From the NCBI GenBank assembly GCA_016188575.1, contig JACPHN010000092.1, positions 12,676 through 76,675 of the forward strand: a stretch of DNA of 64,000 bases, given 5' to 3'. Both the position numbers and the translations under genes were made by a program. Of this stretch, positions 35,126-44,911 are shown one piece after another. Under the pieces are notes generated by a model that had not been told where the DNA came from, did not search any database, and saw only the letters and a list, made by a program, of their open reading frames with translations. How positions within the stretch are numbered: the stretch's first letter is position 1; every line of letters starts with the position of its first letter. The stretch comes from Candidatus Schekmanbacteria bacterium. Lineage in GTDB: Bacteria; CSSED10-310; JACPHN01.

Positions 35126-35153
35126 GACCTCCCCTCGGTCCCAAGGAGAGGTC
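35126..35153. repeat. C/G-rich palindromic dispersed repeat, copy 5
   Basis: GACCTCCCCT faces AGGAGAGGTC with one mismatch around TCGGTCCCAA-type loop bases. It directly follows the 39-bp repeat, as copy 6 does at 51.6 kb. Confidence 0.6.
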
Positions 35154-35168
35154 GCTAATCAGGCGCGC

Positions 35169-38100
35169 CTATTCCTGGCGCTTCCGGACCCGCTTCAGCC
35201 CTGCTCCAAGACCGGCCAACAGCATCAACAGGCCGGCGCCGCCGCTGACGGGGACCCGCGTCGCACCGCCTGCCGCCACGACGATGCGGCTCTCTCCCTG
35301 CGCTTGCTCATTCCATGCGGCGTACACCGTGCCGACCGTGTCGATGGCCATGTCCGGCAGCAGGTTGGCGGCCTCCGCCCTCCTGCTTACCCGGCTGCTC
35401 GAGCCAAAGCTCTGCCCGGCGTCGAGGCTGACCGCTGCGTCTATCGCCACCTGACCTTCACCCGACACGCTGCTCCAGGCCACATAAATGTGCCCGTTGC
35501 GACCCGCCAGCGAGGGGTGTCCGGTGCCCGTGGTGCCCTGCCCGAGCGTCAGCCGCGGCCAAAAGCTCGCGCCGCCATCGGTGCTGCGCCGGTAATTCAC
35601 ACCAGTCGAGCCGGCGCCGGCCGCGGCTGCCCAGGCGACATGCACCTGGCCGAGGCGATCGACGAGGACCGCAGGAGCCGTCGTGTCGACCGCCCAATCC
35701 GCCGCGAATGTGTCCGTCTCCTCGCTGATCCGGACGTTCGCCTCGAAGCTCAGGCCGAAATCGCGGCTGACAGCGGCGTGCACGTCTCCCCCACCGAATC
35801 GCTCATCTTGCCAGGCGACGAAGATGGCGCCGTCCGGAGCGACGTCGATCGCCGGGAACTTCTGCCGCACGCCGCCGATCCCGTCGTCGTTGAGACGCAC
35901 GTTCGCCTCAAAGCTGCTGCCACCGTCGCGGCTACGGGCGAAGTAGATATCGGGGTCCCCGTAACGGTAGTCGTGCCAGGCGACCAGTGGCCATCCGGAC
36001 GGGCTCACCACCACTGCCGGAGATGCCTGCCAGACGGCGGCCGTCCCCGTGTCGTCGACGCGCGTGGAATCGTCGAAAGCGACCGCCCCCGGCACGAGGC
36101 GGGCGGCGTAGATGTCCGGATTGCCGGATCGCTGGTCTTGCCAGACGACGTGCACGGTCCCGTCGGGAGACACGGCGATATCCGGTTGGAGCTGATCTTC
36201 GCCACTGCCGGCAGCGTCGTCGACGGGGATTCCGGCGGCGAAGGTCAGGCCGTGATCCAGACTGCGGGCGTAGTAGACGCGCGCGGGGGCGGCTCGCCGG
36301 TCCTCCCAGACGATGTGCACAATGCCGTCGCCGCCGACCGCGACGGCGGACCGGTTCGGAGCGTCTCCAAGCCCCGCCTCCCCGGTCACCTCGGTGGCAT
36401 CGCCGAATCCCGCATCGCCGCCGCTCTGGCCATCCGATGCGATGTGGATCTGCGCCGTCTCGATCACGCCCAGGTCCCAGCCGACGAGATCGCAAACGTG
36501 CAGCAACCAGATGCCGCTCGCGGGCTCGTCATTGAAGTCGTCCAGGCCACCCGGGCCGCTCGGTACGAGCGTCAAATCGAAATTCCCGGCGACGTCGCCG
36601 CCGTCTTGCCAACTGAGATCCCACAGGCGCACGGTGGTCTGGCGGGGCGAGATGAGATCGACGGTCAGATCGGAAGTGAAGGGGTGGCGGATGACGACGT
36701 CGAGATTGAGGTCGGTCACCCGACCGCTGGCGTCGACCGGCAGCGCACAGTAGGCGCCGTTCGCTGACCCATCGGGGATCTCCACCGCAGCTTCGCCGCA
36801 GATCGGCATGTCGGCGGCCACGCTGAAATGAACGGCAGGGCTCGCCTCCCCGGTTCCACATCCATTGATCGCGAAAACTCTGAAGTAGTAGGAGCCTGCT
36901 TCCAGCGAGTCGACGGTCAGATCGGGGTTGGCGACCTCATGATCGCGCACGATTTGCTGGAATCCGGAATCTCCGGCGATCTGCAGTCGATATGAGGTGG
37001 CATTGCTGACGCTGTACCAGGCGAAAAACGCGGGCACGGGTAAGAGGATGGCACCATCTTGGGGATCGTAGGGTGTGGGGGTTTCGGTGATCGGCGCGCT
37101 GACAACCACGGGAATCGTGCCGTCGATGGCGAAATTTCCCGCGACCGTCTTGATGCCGGCGCTGTAGGCGCCTGGTTCGGCACCATCATCGATGGTAAGC
37201 GGCAGATCCGCCGTCCCGGGGACGCTGACAGTAACGGGTCCCTGGCCGCCGCCGGTGACGACTCCGCTGCCGGGCCGCAGCGCGACCGTGGCGTTCCCGG
37301 AATAGCCGTTGAGCGTGGATACGACCACGTGGGCCACGGACGATTCTCCAGGGCATGCGGCGACCTCGGCCTGCGCGACCGCCTTGACCGCGGGCCGGGT
37401 GGTGCCGGTCAACGTGAGCTCGAGCTCGTCGATGACGCCATCATCCGCGGCTTCCGTGTCGAGCGCCGAAAACCACCACAGGCCGCGGGAGCTCTGGCCA
37501 ATGAAATCGTCCATCTCTCCAGGTCCGTCAACCGCCAACGTGTCGTCAAAGCTGCCCACCATCGCAGTCGACGTGTGGTTGTGCAGAATCACGGCATCCT
37601 GGTCCGGATCGGGTGCGGCGAGCGAGAGCTCGAGGTCGGAGGGCCAGTCATGCTCGATTGCCACGGCGAGCTCGACGTCCGTGACCGCGTAGTCGGCCTC
37701 GACCTCGAAGGAGCACGTGGCAGGGCCGCCCGGTGTGTCCGGAATCGCCAGGGGCAGCACGGGACAAGCGATGACCGTCCGGGCGGCCGTCTCGAAGGGT
37801 TGCGCGTCCGAGCTTTCCCCGTCGCCACAGGAGTTACGGCCACCAACGCGCCAGTAGTAGATCTTCTCGCCGTCGAGGGCGGGCAGGCGTAGCGAGGTCG
37901 CCGCGGTGAGCTCGTCCAGGACGATGTCCGAGAGCTCGGCGTCCCGGGCAAGCTGGACGCGGTACAGATCCGCGGATTCGAGCGCGCTCCAGAAGAGCTC
38001 GCTTCTCGGAGGAACGGCGATCTGTCCGGCAAACGGGACCAGCAAGGAGGTTCCGGCCAGTTTTTCGTCGACGCGCACCGACACCGAGACGAAGCGCTGA

Positions 38101-40796
38101 AGCTCACCCGAAGTCCCGCGGATCGTCAGCTCGTGGGGCCCGACCGGCGCACCAGCGGCAATGCTCAGGGCCATCACGGTGTTCGCCGGCGGCGATACCG
38201 CGGCCGCGAGATCTACGGTCATAAAGGATGGGAGATCGACGACTTCCAGCGCCACGGTCTCGTCGAATCCACTGATTTGGCCCACCGTCAGCGCGAACGC
38301 GAGCTCGCCGGAGCCGCAGATGAGCCGCTGGTCATCGTCGGCCGCAAGGTAGAAACCGGGTGCCTGGCTGACATTATAAGCGACCAGCGCAAAGTCTTGA
38401 TCGGTGGCGTCGGCGTTTTGCGGGACGCCGTCGCCGGCGATGGCGGCCGCGACGACGCGAATCCGCACGCCGCCCATGACGCCGGCGGGGAGGTAGACGG
38501 CCTCGAAGTTGTTCGCGCGATCGCTGTCGCCGCCGGGGGAGCTCCAGGGCCCCGCAAAGTGGTTGCCGCGGTAGAGCTCACCATCGACGAAGACCTCGAG
38601 ATCGAGATCGTTCACTTGCGGGTCGGCATAGGCGGCCCCCGGCGCGTCCGTCCAGGTCAGCACAATGCGGGTCGGGCGATCGTTCTCGGCGGTCCCACCG
38701 AAGACCTCCCAGGAGCCGCCGGTCTCCCCGAGCGTGACGCTCTGGTCGACGACGATGCGCGCGGCTTCGTCGAAGGCGGCACCGAGGTCGGGTAGCCCGA
38801 GGCCCTGGTTGTTGCTCGGGAGGTCATCGGTGGCGTCGACACCGGAAATCGACCGCGTGTGCGCCAGCAAGTAGGCCTTGACCGCCGCCGGGCTCGGGTC
38901 GGCACCTCCCGTGTGGTGCGTGCGCAGCCAGTAGTGCAGCAGCGAGGATGCGCCGGCAACCGCCGGCGTCGAGTGACTGGTGCCGGAGGACAGGGCGAGC
39001 TCGGATTGACCCGCGGGAAAGTAGGCGTCACACACGGAGTACCCGGTATAGGCGGGAGCGGTGCTGGCAGTGCCCTGGATGTGCGTGCCCGGCGCAACGA
39101 TTTCGGGCTTCACCCGGTCGCCACCGGCCGGGCCACGGCTGGAGAAGTGGATGATGTCCTGCAGATTATCCGCCCCCTCGGTGCCGACACCGCAGCCGTC
39201 GACAAAGCCGGGTCGCGGATTTTCGGAGGCGCCCACGGAGATGACGTTTTTCGCCGTCGCGGGGCTGCCGACGGTCGCCGGCCCTGGACCCGAGTTTCCC
39301 GCGGCGAAGACAAACAACATCTGCTGATTGCCGGCGGAATCCGGCAAGGCGTCGCGTGCCCCTGCATCATACGCCTGGGCAATGGCGTCGTACTCGCCAT
39401 AGGCATCGGCGCCCCAGCTATTGGAGCTGATGCGCGCGCCGTTGGCGTAGACCGCAGCGATCAACGCGGCATCACTGCCGTCGCCACAGCTCCCGGTATT
39501 CCAGGAGCCCAAGTCGCCGAAAACTCGGGTCCCAGCAAGCCGGGTGAAGGGGTTCACGCCGAGAGCGCGCGCAAAGCCGTTGTCGTCCTGAAAGGGGGCC
39601 CCACTGCGCTCGTCGTAGCCGCCCACGATGCTCGCGTTGATGTGACCGTGGCCATCGAGCCCGTGCGGCCCGTCTCCCGTGCAGTCCCCGAGATAGGCAA
39701 CGCGCGTCGCCCATGCGGCGTTTCCGCCTTCGTGCAGCGTCGGATCACCGGTGTCGAGCGTGCCGTCGCCGATACCATCGTCGACCACGTCCACGATCGG
39801 GTAGTCGGCAGGATTCGCGCTCACGCCGTGATCGCGCAACCAGTCGAGGTAGCCGGGGCCGGCGGGCGATGCCGCGCCGGCAGTGAAGTTGCCGGCCACG
39901 ACCTGGTCCTGAATTTCGTCCAGCCTGCGCCGCGGCGCGGCCCGGTCGACCCAGACGACATCGGGAACGGCGAGCAGCTCGGTCAGGCTGGAGGCCGCGA
40001 GGCGAATCGTCGCATTCTCGTACTGTTGGACTCGCCACCAGCGCTGCAGATAGGTCGCGCCGGCGCGACGCAGCAGGCGCGAGAGCACCCCGCGGTCGCT
40101 GCCCGCGTAACGCTGGACGTTCAGCGTCAGCGCGGCGCCAGCGCCGGACTTTTCGCGCGCCTCGCCCACCAAGGCCGCGGCCGCCTTGTAGAACGGGTGG
40201 TATGCGCCCACGTATTGCAGCGGCGAGCGGTCCTGGTGAAAAAGGTCGACGAGCTTCGCGAGCGCACCAGGTGGTGCCCAGACGAGGTAGCCGTTGGCCG
40301 GAAAGGGTTGGATGAGAGCAATGCCGCAATCGCGCAGTGCCTGGAGCCAGCGGTCTTGCGGGGGGCCGACGAGCTGCACGAGATAAAGTCCCGCGGTCGC
40401 GGTGTGGGGCGCGGTGAGGGCGGGCGGAATGGGCGGAAAGGAGCTCGTGGGAGCCGTTTCGAGGGTCGCCGCGTGCAGGTGCAGGACATCGAGCTCGCCG
40501 GGCGCTGAGAGCCGAGGCGCGCGGCTCGGGTCGGCTGCCGCGGCGGCGGTCTCGATCAGGTCGAAGGCGCCGTAGTGGGCAAGCACGGCGAAATCGGCCG
40601 TGTCGGAGGCGTTGGAGAGCGCGGGAACAAGCGCCCGCTCGCCGTGCGCGGGCCGGCGCAGGCCCGCTGTCGGCAGCTCCGGATTCGCGGCCGCGGCCGC
40701 CAGATCGGCAACCGCGAGCGCCAATATCCCCGCCATGGTCATGACGCGCGGTGCAACCGCGCGACGTCGAGGTATCTGTCCAGAATGGGTAGACAT
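35169..40796 (-). CDS. Giant cell-surface subtilisin-family protease with P-domains and BNR propeller
   Basis: About 1875 residues. AAGGAG lies upstream of two adjacent ATGs; the one at 40796 has the better spacing. A signal peptide (VMTMAGILALAVADLAAAAA) leads into a propeptide ending PDVVWVDR, then an S8 domain (about 300-690) with intact Asp 340 (VDVVDDG), His 384 (DGHGH, lacking the usual THVAG), oxyanion Asn 502 and Ser 608 (SSGTSHSTPAVAG). Then come Ig/fn3-like domains, two proprotein-convertase P-like domains (each with VEIPD/LAIPD and a GxW(L/W)(L/F) core), and a sialidase-type BNR propeller with repeated HVVWQDQRSGNPDIYAAR phrases. A C-terminal hydrophobic helix plus KRVRKRQE resembles a sorting tail. 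It probably acts on extracellular protein. Confidence 0.92.
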   Translation of the reverse strand: MSTHSGQIPRRRAVAPRVMTMAGILALAVADLAAAAANPELPTAGLRRPAHGERALVPALSNASDTADFAVLAHYGAFDLIETAAAAADPSRAPRLSAPGELDVLHLHAATLETAPTSSFPPIPPALTAPHTATAGLYLVQLVGPPQDRWLQALRDCGIALIQPFPANGYLVWAPPGALAKLVDLFHQDRSPLQYVGAYHPFYKAAAALVGEAREKSGAGAALTLNVQRYAGSDRGVLSRLLRRAGATYLQRWWRVQQYENATIRLAASSLTELLAVPDVVWVDRAAPRRRLDEIQDQVVAGNFTAGAASPAGPGYLDWLRDHGVSANPADYPIVDVVDDGIGDGTLDTGDPTLHEGGNAAWATRVAYLGDCTGDGPHGLDGHGHINASIVGGYDERSGAPFQDDNGFARALGVNPFTRLAGTRVFGDLGSWNTGSCGDGSDAALIAAVYANGARISSNSWGADAYGEYDAIAQAYDAGARDALPDSAGNQQMLFVFAAGNSGPGPATVGSPATAKNVISVGASENPRPGFVDGCGVGTEGADNLQDIIHFSSRGPAGGDRVKPEIVAPGTHIQGTASTAPAYTGYSVCDAYFPAGQSELALSSGTSHSTPAVAGASSLLHYWLRTHHTGGADPSPAAVKAYLLAHTRSISGVDATDDLPSNNQGLGLPDLGAAFDEAARIVVDQSVTLGETGGSWEVFGGTAENDRPTRIVLTWTDAPGAAYADPQVNDLDLEVFVDGELYRGNHFAGPWSSPGGDSDRANNFEAVYLPAGVMGGVRIRVVAAAIAGDGVPQNADATDQDFALVAYNVSQAPGFYLAADDDQRLICGSGELAFALTVGQISGFDETVALEVVDLPSFMTVDLAAAVSPPANTVMALSIAAGAPVGPHELTIRGTSGELQRFVSVSVRVDEKLAGTSLLVPFAGQIAVPPRSELFWSALESADLYRVQLARDAELSDIVLDELTAATSLRLPALDGEKIYYWRVGGRNSCGDGESSDAQPFETAARTVIACPVLPLAIPDTPGGPATCSFEVEADYAVTDVELAVAIEHDWPSDLELSLAAPDPDQDAVILHNHTSTAMVGSFDDTLAVDGPGEMDDFIGQSSRGLWWFSALDTEAADDGVIDELELTLTGTTRPAVKAVAQAEVAACPGESSVAHVVVSTLNGYSGNATVALRPGSGVVTGGGQGPVTVSVPGTADLPLTIDDGAEPGAYSAGIKTVAGNFAIDGTIPVVVSAPITETPTPYDPQDGAILLPVPAFFAWYSVSNATSYRLQIAGDSGFQQIVRDHEVANPDLTVDSLEAGSYYFRVFAINGCGTGEASPAVHFSVAADMPICGEAAVEIPDGSANGAYCALPVDASGRVTDLNLDVVIRHPFTSDLTVDLISPRQTTVRLWDLSWQDGGDVAGNFDLTLVPSGPGGLDDFNDEPASGIWLLHVCDLVGWDLGVIETAQIHIASDGQSGGDAGFGDATEVTGEAGLGDAPNRSAVAVGGDGIVHIVWEDRRAAPARVYYARSLDHGLTFAAGIPVDDAAGSGEDQLQPDIAVSPDGTVHVVWQDQRSGNPDIYAARLVPGAVAFDDSTRVDDTGTAAVWQASPAVVVSPSGWPLVAWHDYRYGDPDIYFARSRDGGSSFEANVRLNDDGIGGVRQKFPAIDVAPDGAIFVAWQDERFGGGDVHAAVSRDFGLSFEANVRISEETDTFAADWAVDTTAPAVLVDRLGQVHVAWAAAAGAGSTGVNYRRSTDGGASFWPRLTLGQGTTGTGHPSLAGRNGHIYVAWSSVSGEGQVAIDAAVSLDAGQSFGSSSRVSRRAEAANLLPDMAIDTVGTVYAAWNEQAQGESRIVVAAGGATRVPVSGGAGLLMLLAGLGAGLKRVRKRQE

Positions 40797-40988
40797 CATG
40801 GTGACTCCTTTTGTACCGAGCCGCGCACCCCTTATCCGGCGCGGTTGCCATCACCATGGCAAGAACCGCGCCAGGCAAGAGACCTTCAATCGACGGCAAA
40901 GAAGTGCTCCACGAAGCGATCGAAAGGCAACGCGAGGCGACCGGCGTCACCCTCGCGAGTGGCGGGCACGCCGGTCACGTGTGGGCAT

Positions 40989-41411
40989 TCACGCGCGGAT
41001 GGCCCGCCCCACGACCCCCCGCGGCCGGCTGCTGGCGGATGTAGCCGGGCGCGCAGCCCGCGCCCTCCAACAATCCTCCGCCAACCGGCCGGTCGCCTCC
41101 TCGGCGCTTTCGTGTCGCGGCTTGGTCTCCACCATTCGAGCATCCAGGTCCAGGCGCAATACCTCCGTAAGGGCCGCCTCGCACTCGGCGATGAGATGCT
41201 GCTGGTCGCTCCATTCGGCCAGGCTCAGGTCAACCTCCCATACATTTCCTGGACGATCACATGCCTTGAGCCACCGGCCCAAAGCAATCGATGCGATGAC
41301 TGAGCTGTAATCTGAGGTTCCGCCTTCACCAGCGCCGTCTCGACCCGGCCCTGCATGGTTACGGAGACAACCAATCGTGTGGTTTTCATCACCTGTCGAC
41401 AAGCTGAGCAA
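40989..41411 (-). CDS. Small hypothetical protein, possibly frameshifted
   Basis: The last 100 codons (from about GRWLKACDRPGNVWEVDLSL) have the strong GC-third-position pattern of real genes here and read as an amphipathic helical protein (HLIAECEAALTEVLRLDLDARMV). The first 40 codons in this frame look non-coding, while another minus frame starting at ATG 41389 (MKTTRLVVSVTMQGRVETAL) looks better, so an intact gene may have been broken by a frameshift near 41310. The 40797-40988 stretch upstream of the protease gene contains a possible short plus-strand ORF (40856-41044) that I cannot support. Confidence 0.4.
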   Translation of the reverse strand: MLSLSTGDENHTIGCLRNHAGPGRDGAGEGGTSDYSSVIASIALGRWLKACDRPGNVWEVDLSLAEWSDQQHLIAECEAALTEVLRLDLDARMVETKPRHESAEEATGRLAEDCWRARAARPATSASSRPRGVVGRAIRA

Positions 41412-41676
41412 TACGGCATTGAATGCCGCCGAAGCAGGAGACTATAGCAAGGCCGAGCAGCTCTGCCAGCGCCCCCTGCGCGAGCACCCCGAAGCTCTGG
41501 ATGGTCACGAACGTCTGGCGATGCTGCGCGAAGCCCAAGGCCGTTACGATGAGGCCGCGGCGGCATACGCGGCCGCCCTGGAAACCGTCCGCACCCACCC
41601 CGACGACTACGATCGCAACACCAAATGGCTCCTGGAAACCAGCCGCAAGCAGGCGTTGGCCATGGCGAAACGATAG
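41377..41676 (+). CDS. Small TPR-like protein
   Basis: 99 residues from GTG 41377 (or a later TTG at 41419). Two helical hairpins fit the TPR pattern: AAEAGDYSKAEQLCQRPLR with HPEALDGHERLAMLREAQ, and GRYDEAAAAYAAALE. There is no signal peptide. It overlaps the minus-strand ORF at its start. It could be the remnant of a longer protein. The 41677-41873 gap after it holds nothing I can identify. Confidence 0.5.
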   Translation: MWFSSPVDKLSNTALNAAEAGDYSKAEQLCQRPLREHPEALDGHERLAMLREAQGRYDEAAAAYAAALETVRTHPDDYDRNTKWLLETSRKQALAMAKR

Positions 41677-41873
41677 CCTCGGGGCACAACACCTACCCTA
41701 CGCCGGGCCCGCCCGGCGCGGAACGTGAGCACCCAAGCGCTGCTCGGCACCATTCAGAGTGGGCAGGGACACGATGGGAATGCTCTCCAAGGTCTCCCCT
41801 GCCATCTCGGCATGCCACGTGCCTCACCGTTCGCGAAAAACATCCGGGCCAGCTCATCCCGTGGAGGTGCTCG

Positions 41874-42212
41874 ATGCCCGCCGAAGTCCCGAAGCTTCAC
41901 CATGAAAATCTCGATTGCTACCAGACCGCCCTCTCGCTGCTGGCTCTCGCCACCCGCCTCCTGAAGGACTTGCCACGGAGACAGGGCGAGCTCGGTGACC
42001 AGCTTCGCCGGGCAACCATCTCAATCCCGCCGGGCATCGCAGAAGGCCACGCCAAGCGGAGTCCCCGCGATCGATCGCGTTCGTACGACAGCGCACGAGG
42101 GTCGGCTACCGAATCCGGGGCAATCCTCGATGCGGCCAGGATCCTCGGAGCTCTTGATGAGGAAAGGTACGCCGAAGGCAAGACAATGCTGCACAGACTC
42201 GTTTGCTGGTGA
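41874..42212 (+). CDS. Four-helix bundle protein (23S rRNA intervening-sequence/S23 type)
   Basis: 112 residues; the ATG at 41874 has GGAGG seven bases upstream. The family pattern is clear: an early helix (ENLDCYQTALSLLALATRLLKDLP), then the signature DQLRRATISIPPGIAEGHAK (QxRRAxxSIPxNIAEG), the S-x3-R-S/Y-D-S-A-R-G-S helix and a closing AARILGALDEERYAEGK. Relatives are found inside rRNA intervening sequences, but also as free-standing genes in mobile or accessory regions. No rRNA is nearby, so it is of the free-standing kind. Function is unknown. Confidence 0.8.
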   Translation: MPAEVPKLHHENLDCYQTALSLLALATRLLKDLPRRQGELGDQLRRATISIPPGIAEGHAKRSPRDRSRSYDSARGSATESGAILDAARILGALDEERYAEGKTMLHRLVCW

Positions 42213-42322
42213 AGATGAGCACACCATGAGGTCGAGCCATCGGGCACCCACACGACCACGCCGAGGGCGACGGCCAGGGCTACGGGAGGAGCTCCGGGGC
42301 GGCCGGGAACATCGCTCAACGC

Positions 42323-43516
42323 CTACTGGGATAGGCTCTTATTGACGGGCTCGAACGCCCTATGATGAACGTCCTCGTCCCGACGCCCACGAGCTTCTAC
42401 GCTCCACATACGTCCGTATGGCCTCTCGGCCCTCGGTGGTGCCACACGTTTCATCCGTCGGGGCGAAGCTGGATTCATGAAGGATCTATTGGTCGATTTC
42501 TCTTTCGTGGCCGTAACAGGCACGGTCAACCATGCTTGCGGTTTGGCGAGCCACATTCCTCGCATGAGCCACGACAATACCTGAGGCCGCTCCGCGAACA
42601 ACCGGCGCACGAGCTCCGGTCCGTCGACGTCAGGCAGGACAGGGGCGGCGATCATGAGGTCGACAGGGGTTGACAGCGACGTGGCGTGAGCGAGCGCGGA
42701 CGCCCCCTCGGCGACTTCCGCCACGTCGAAGCCACGCCGGCGCAGAAGCTGTGCGAGAGAAACGTGGGTGTCGAGTTGATGGTCGACGAGCAGAATCCTC
42801 GGGCGGCTACCGCTCACTTCCAAGGGTCTGGTCCTTGCCGGCACCTCGTCGCGTTGCTCGGCAAGCGGAAAGAGCACCTCGAACGTCGTGCCACAGCCCG
42901 GGACGCTGTCGACGGGAATGGCGGCGCCGTACTGCCGGGCGATGCCGAGAACGATAGATAACTCGAGACCTGTGCCCTTGCCCTCCTCCTTGGTCGTGAA
43001 GAAGGGCTCGAAGATTATCTCTTGGGTCGCTTCGTCCATGCCGACGCCCGTGTCGGTGATCTCGAGCACGACGTAGGCGCCAGGTGGCAGAGCCGTCCCA
43101 ACGCGCTTGTCAACGTTCTTGCGGCGGGCGGCTATGGTCACTGCTCCGCCATTGGGCATCGCGTTGGCGGCGTTGATCGCCGGATTCATCAGGACCTGTT
43201 GAAGCTGAGTCGGGTCGACCTCTACAGAAGCGCCGGCGGACTCGAGAATGCTCCGCACCGTGATCCGTTCACCCAGCAGCCGTTCGAGGAGCCGAGACGT
43301 ATCCTGGAGCAAGGGGTCTACCGGAATGACCTTGGGCTCCTCTGGCCGGCGGCGGCGAAAGGCCAGGAGCTGCCGGACCAATCCCGCCGCGCTCTGCAGC
43401 GCGTCGTTCACCGCGTGCCGATAAAGACGCGCAGGGTGGCCCGCCGGAAGCTCGTCGTCAATCAGACCGAAGAGGATGGAGATGGTATGCTACGCATTGT
43501 TGAAGTCGCGGATCAC
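42323..43516 (-). pseudogene. Decayed hybrid sensor histidine kinase/response regulator
   Basis: The open part (42323-43411) still shows an N box (NPAINAANAMPNGG), G1 DTGVGMDEATQEIIFEPFFTTKE, a G2 loop altered to GKGTGLELS, and a receiver domain. The reading frame upstream contains the H box, but His is Arg (VIRDFNNA, 43493-43516) and an in-frame TAG follows at 43490-43492. The receiver has LVDHQ for the acidic pair (usually VDDE) and Ala where the phosphoacceptor Asp belongs (IAAPVLPDVDG). Sensor domains upstream are missing. With His, stop and Asp lesions together, phosphotransfer is impossible. Confidence 0.85.
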
Positions 43517-43731
43517 CGACCGCCCCTGTTCAAACCCGGCCGCCCGAGGCGGTGATGCCGAGAGGTGTGCGCATCCGCGCACCCGCCTATACTGGACAAT
43601 TGGGTTGCCTGCCTCCGGGGCAGCCAGGACGAGCGCCCCGCAGCATCTCGACGGCGCGATCGAGGTTGCCGGAGGCCGCCGCCGTCGGTTGAGACGGTTG
43701 CCGGGACAGGCTACAGGAGAATGGAGGTGCC

Positions 43732-43914
43732 ATGAACTTAGAGACGCTGATTCTCGGAGTTGTCGCCTTGCTCGGAATGGTGCTGGTGGTGTCGACGATC
43801 CGCAGCATTCTGCGGACGACGTGGTCGCTGCTCGGCGTGTTGGTTCGCGTAGCCCTGCTTGTTGTGCTCATCTGGGCCGGCCTGGCCATGCTGGGAAGTG
43901 CCCCGCACTGGTGA
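43732..43914 (+). CDS. Small two-helix membrane protein
   Basis: 60 residues; ATG 43732 with GGAGG close upstream (four-base spacing). Two hydrophobic helices (about 5-25 and 33-53) are separated by STIRSILRTTW. No family is recognised. It lies between the histidine kinase pseudogene and the transposase remnant, and its last 47 bases overlap the open tail of the latter. It resembles small inner-membrane proteins, without further evidence. Confidence 0.5.
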   Translation: MNLETLILGVVALLGMVLVVSTIRSILRTTWSLLGVLVRVALLVVLIWAGLAMLGSAPHW

Positions 43915-44911
43915 TTGCCTGCAGGCCGACGACAATTTGTGCGCGGGCGAGCCGATGGGGCGAGCTCCCTGGACGGTGATTCGCTTCGCCTTCCTTCTCA
44001 TCGCGCTGAGCGCTTGGTCGGATGCCTGCGACGGACCGGCCCACGGCGGTAGCGGGCTCAGTCTCATTCACGTGGCAACACACGAAATGCCCGTAGGCAC
44101 GCACCGGCCAGAGATCCTGGCGCTCGAAAACGGCCAACTGATGGTCATCGTCGTACAACCGACGGATGCCGTCGATGGCATCGACGAATGTCAAGTCCCG
44201 TAGCTCATCGCAGCAAGCGTAGAAGAGGGGGTCGATGGTACGGTGATCTCGGCGATGGCGGGATTCGAGTGCCAGCATGATGTAGCGGATACACACGATT
44301 GTAGTGTGAGCGCAGAGCATGTCGTAGGAGCGCCCTTGGAGCTCCTTTGAGAGCTTTAGATATATTTTGCACATCTTGAAGAAAACCCCGAATTCCCAGC
44401 GTTCTCCATAGAATCGGACGACTTCTCCTTCGGAAAGGTTCGCGTCAGTGCTGAGCAGAGCGAGCCAGCTTCGCTTCTTGGTGCGTTGTCGGACGAAGAC
44501 GATCTTCGTAGGGGAGGATCCGGCAAGTGGATGGCAACAGAAGGTAACGATAGCTGACGCAAGGATCTTGGCTCGGCCGCGCCGCTTCCGCAGGGTGGCG
44601 TAGAGACGTTCGAGGTTGTACATCTGGTCCCCATGTCAATAGATGATATGTTGGTGGTTCTTGAGTCTGGTGATGACTTTGATGCCAGCCGCGCCCAGGT
44701 CTGTCACCATTTGTGGCATGGAGAACCACCTGTCGACGAGCAAGTAGCGCGCCCGAATCCCGAAGGTGAAAGCTTGGCGGATAAGATCAGCGAGACGTCG
44801 ACCGCGGGGCACATGCTCTCGTGTCACCGCATTGCGCCAATGGTTCGCGCATCGATGGTGGGGTTGGCCTCATGGTGTCGGTTGGCGGGGTCGGATGAGC
44901 TGAGCAGAGCG
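43868..44911 (-). mobile_element. IS4-type insertion sequence remnant with broken transposase
   Basis: Minus-strand fragments of one DDE transposase: ANPTIDARTIGAMR in one frame (about 44824-44911), then after a frameshift near 44830 VPRGRRLADLIRQAFTFGIRARYLLVDRWFS (44636-44827) with the first part of the RNase H core, then after an in-frame TGA (44636-44638) the remainder (44623 down), including KIVFVRQRTKKRSWLALLSTD and the YGERWEFGVFFKMCK block that carries the catalytic Glu. The last hundred codons to 43868 do not look like transposase. No terminal inverted repeats could be fixed. The 44912-45107 stretch holds nothing recognisable. Confidence 0.75.

Noticed and set aside
34866-35144. 92-codon minus-strand ORF in the intergenic gap
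   Set aside because: Spans the repeat elements, has poor codon pattern and no ribosome-binding site.
35091-36767. 558-codon plus-strand ORF opposite the giant protease
   Set aside because: Antisense shadow of a high-GC gene: no signal peptide or family features, and the protease frame has clear domains.
38859-40508. 549-codon plus-strand ORF
   Set aside because: Antisense to the intact subtilase domain; the composition is typical of mirror frames.
40856-41044. Possible small toxin-like (HicA-like) protein on the plus strand
   Set aside because: Only the phrase GGHAGHVWAF is suggestive; there is no antitoxin partner and the C-terminal third looks non-coding.
41225-41692. 155-codon minus-strand ORF overlapping the TPR-like gene
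   Set aside because: Only its last part (MKTTRLVVSVTMQGRVETAL) looks coding, and it is better explained as the front of the frameshifted gene ending at 40989.
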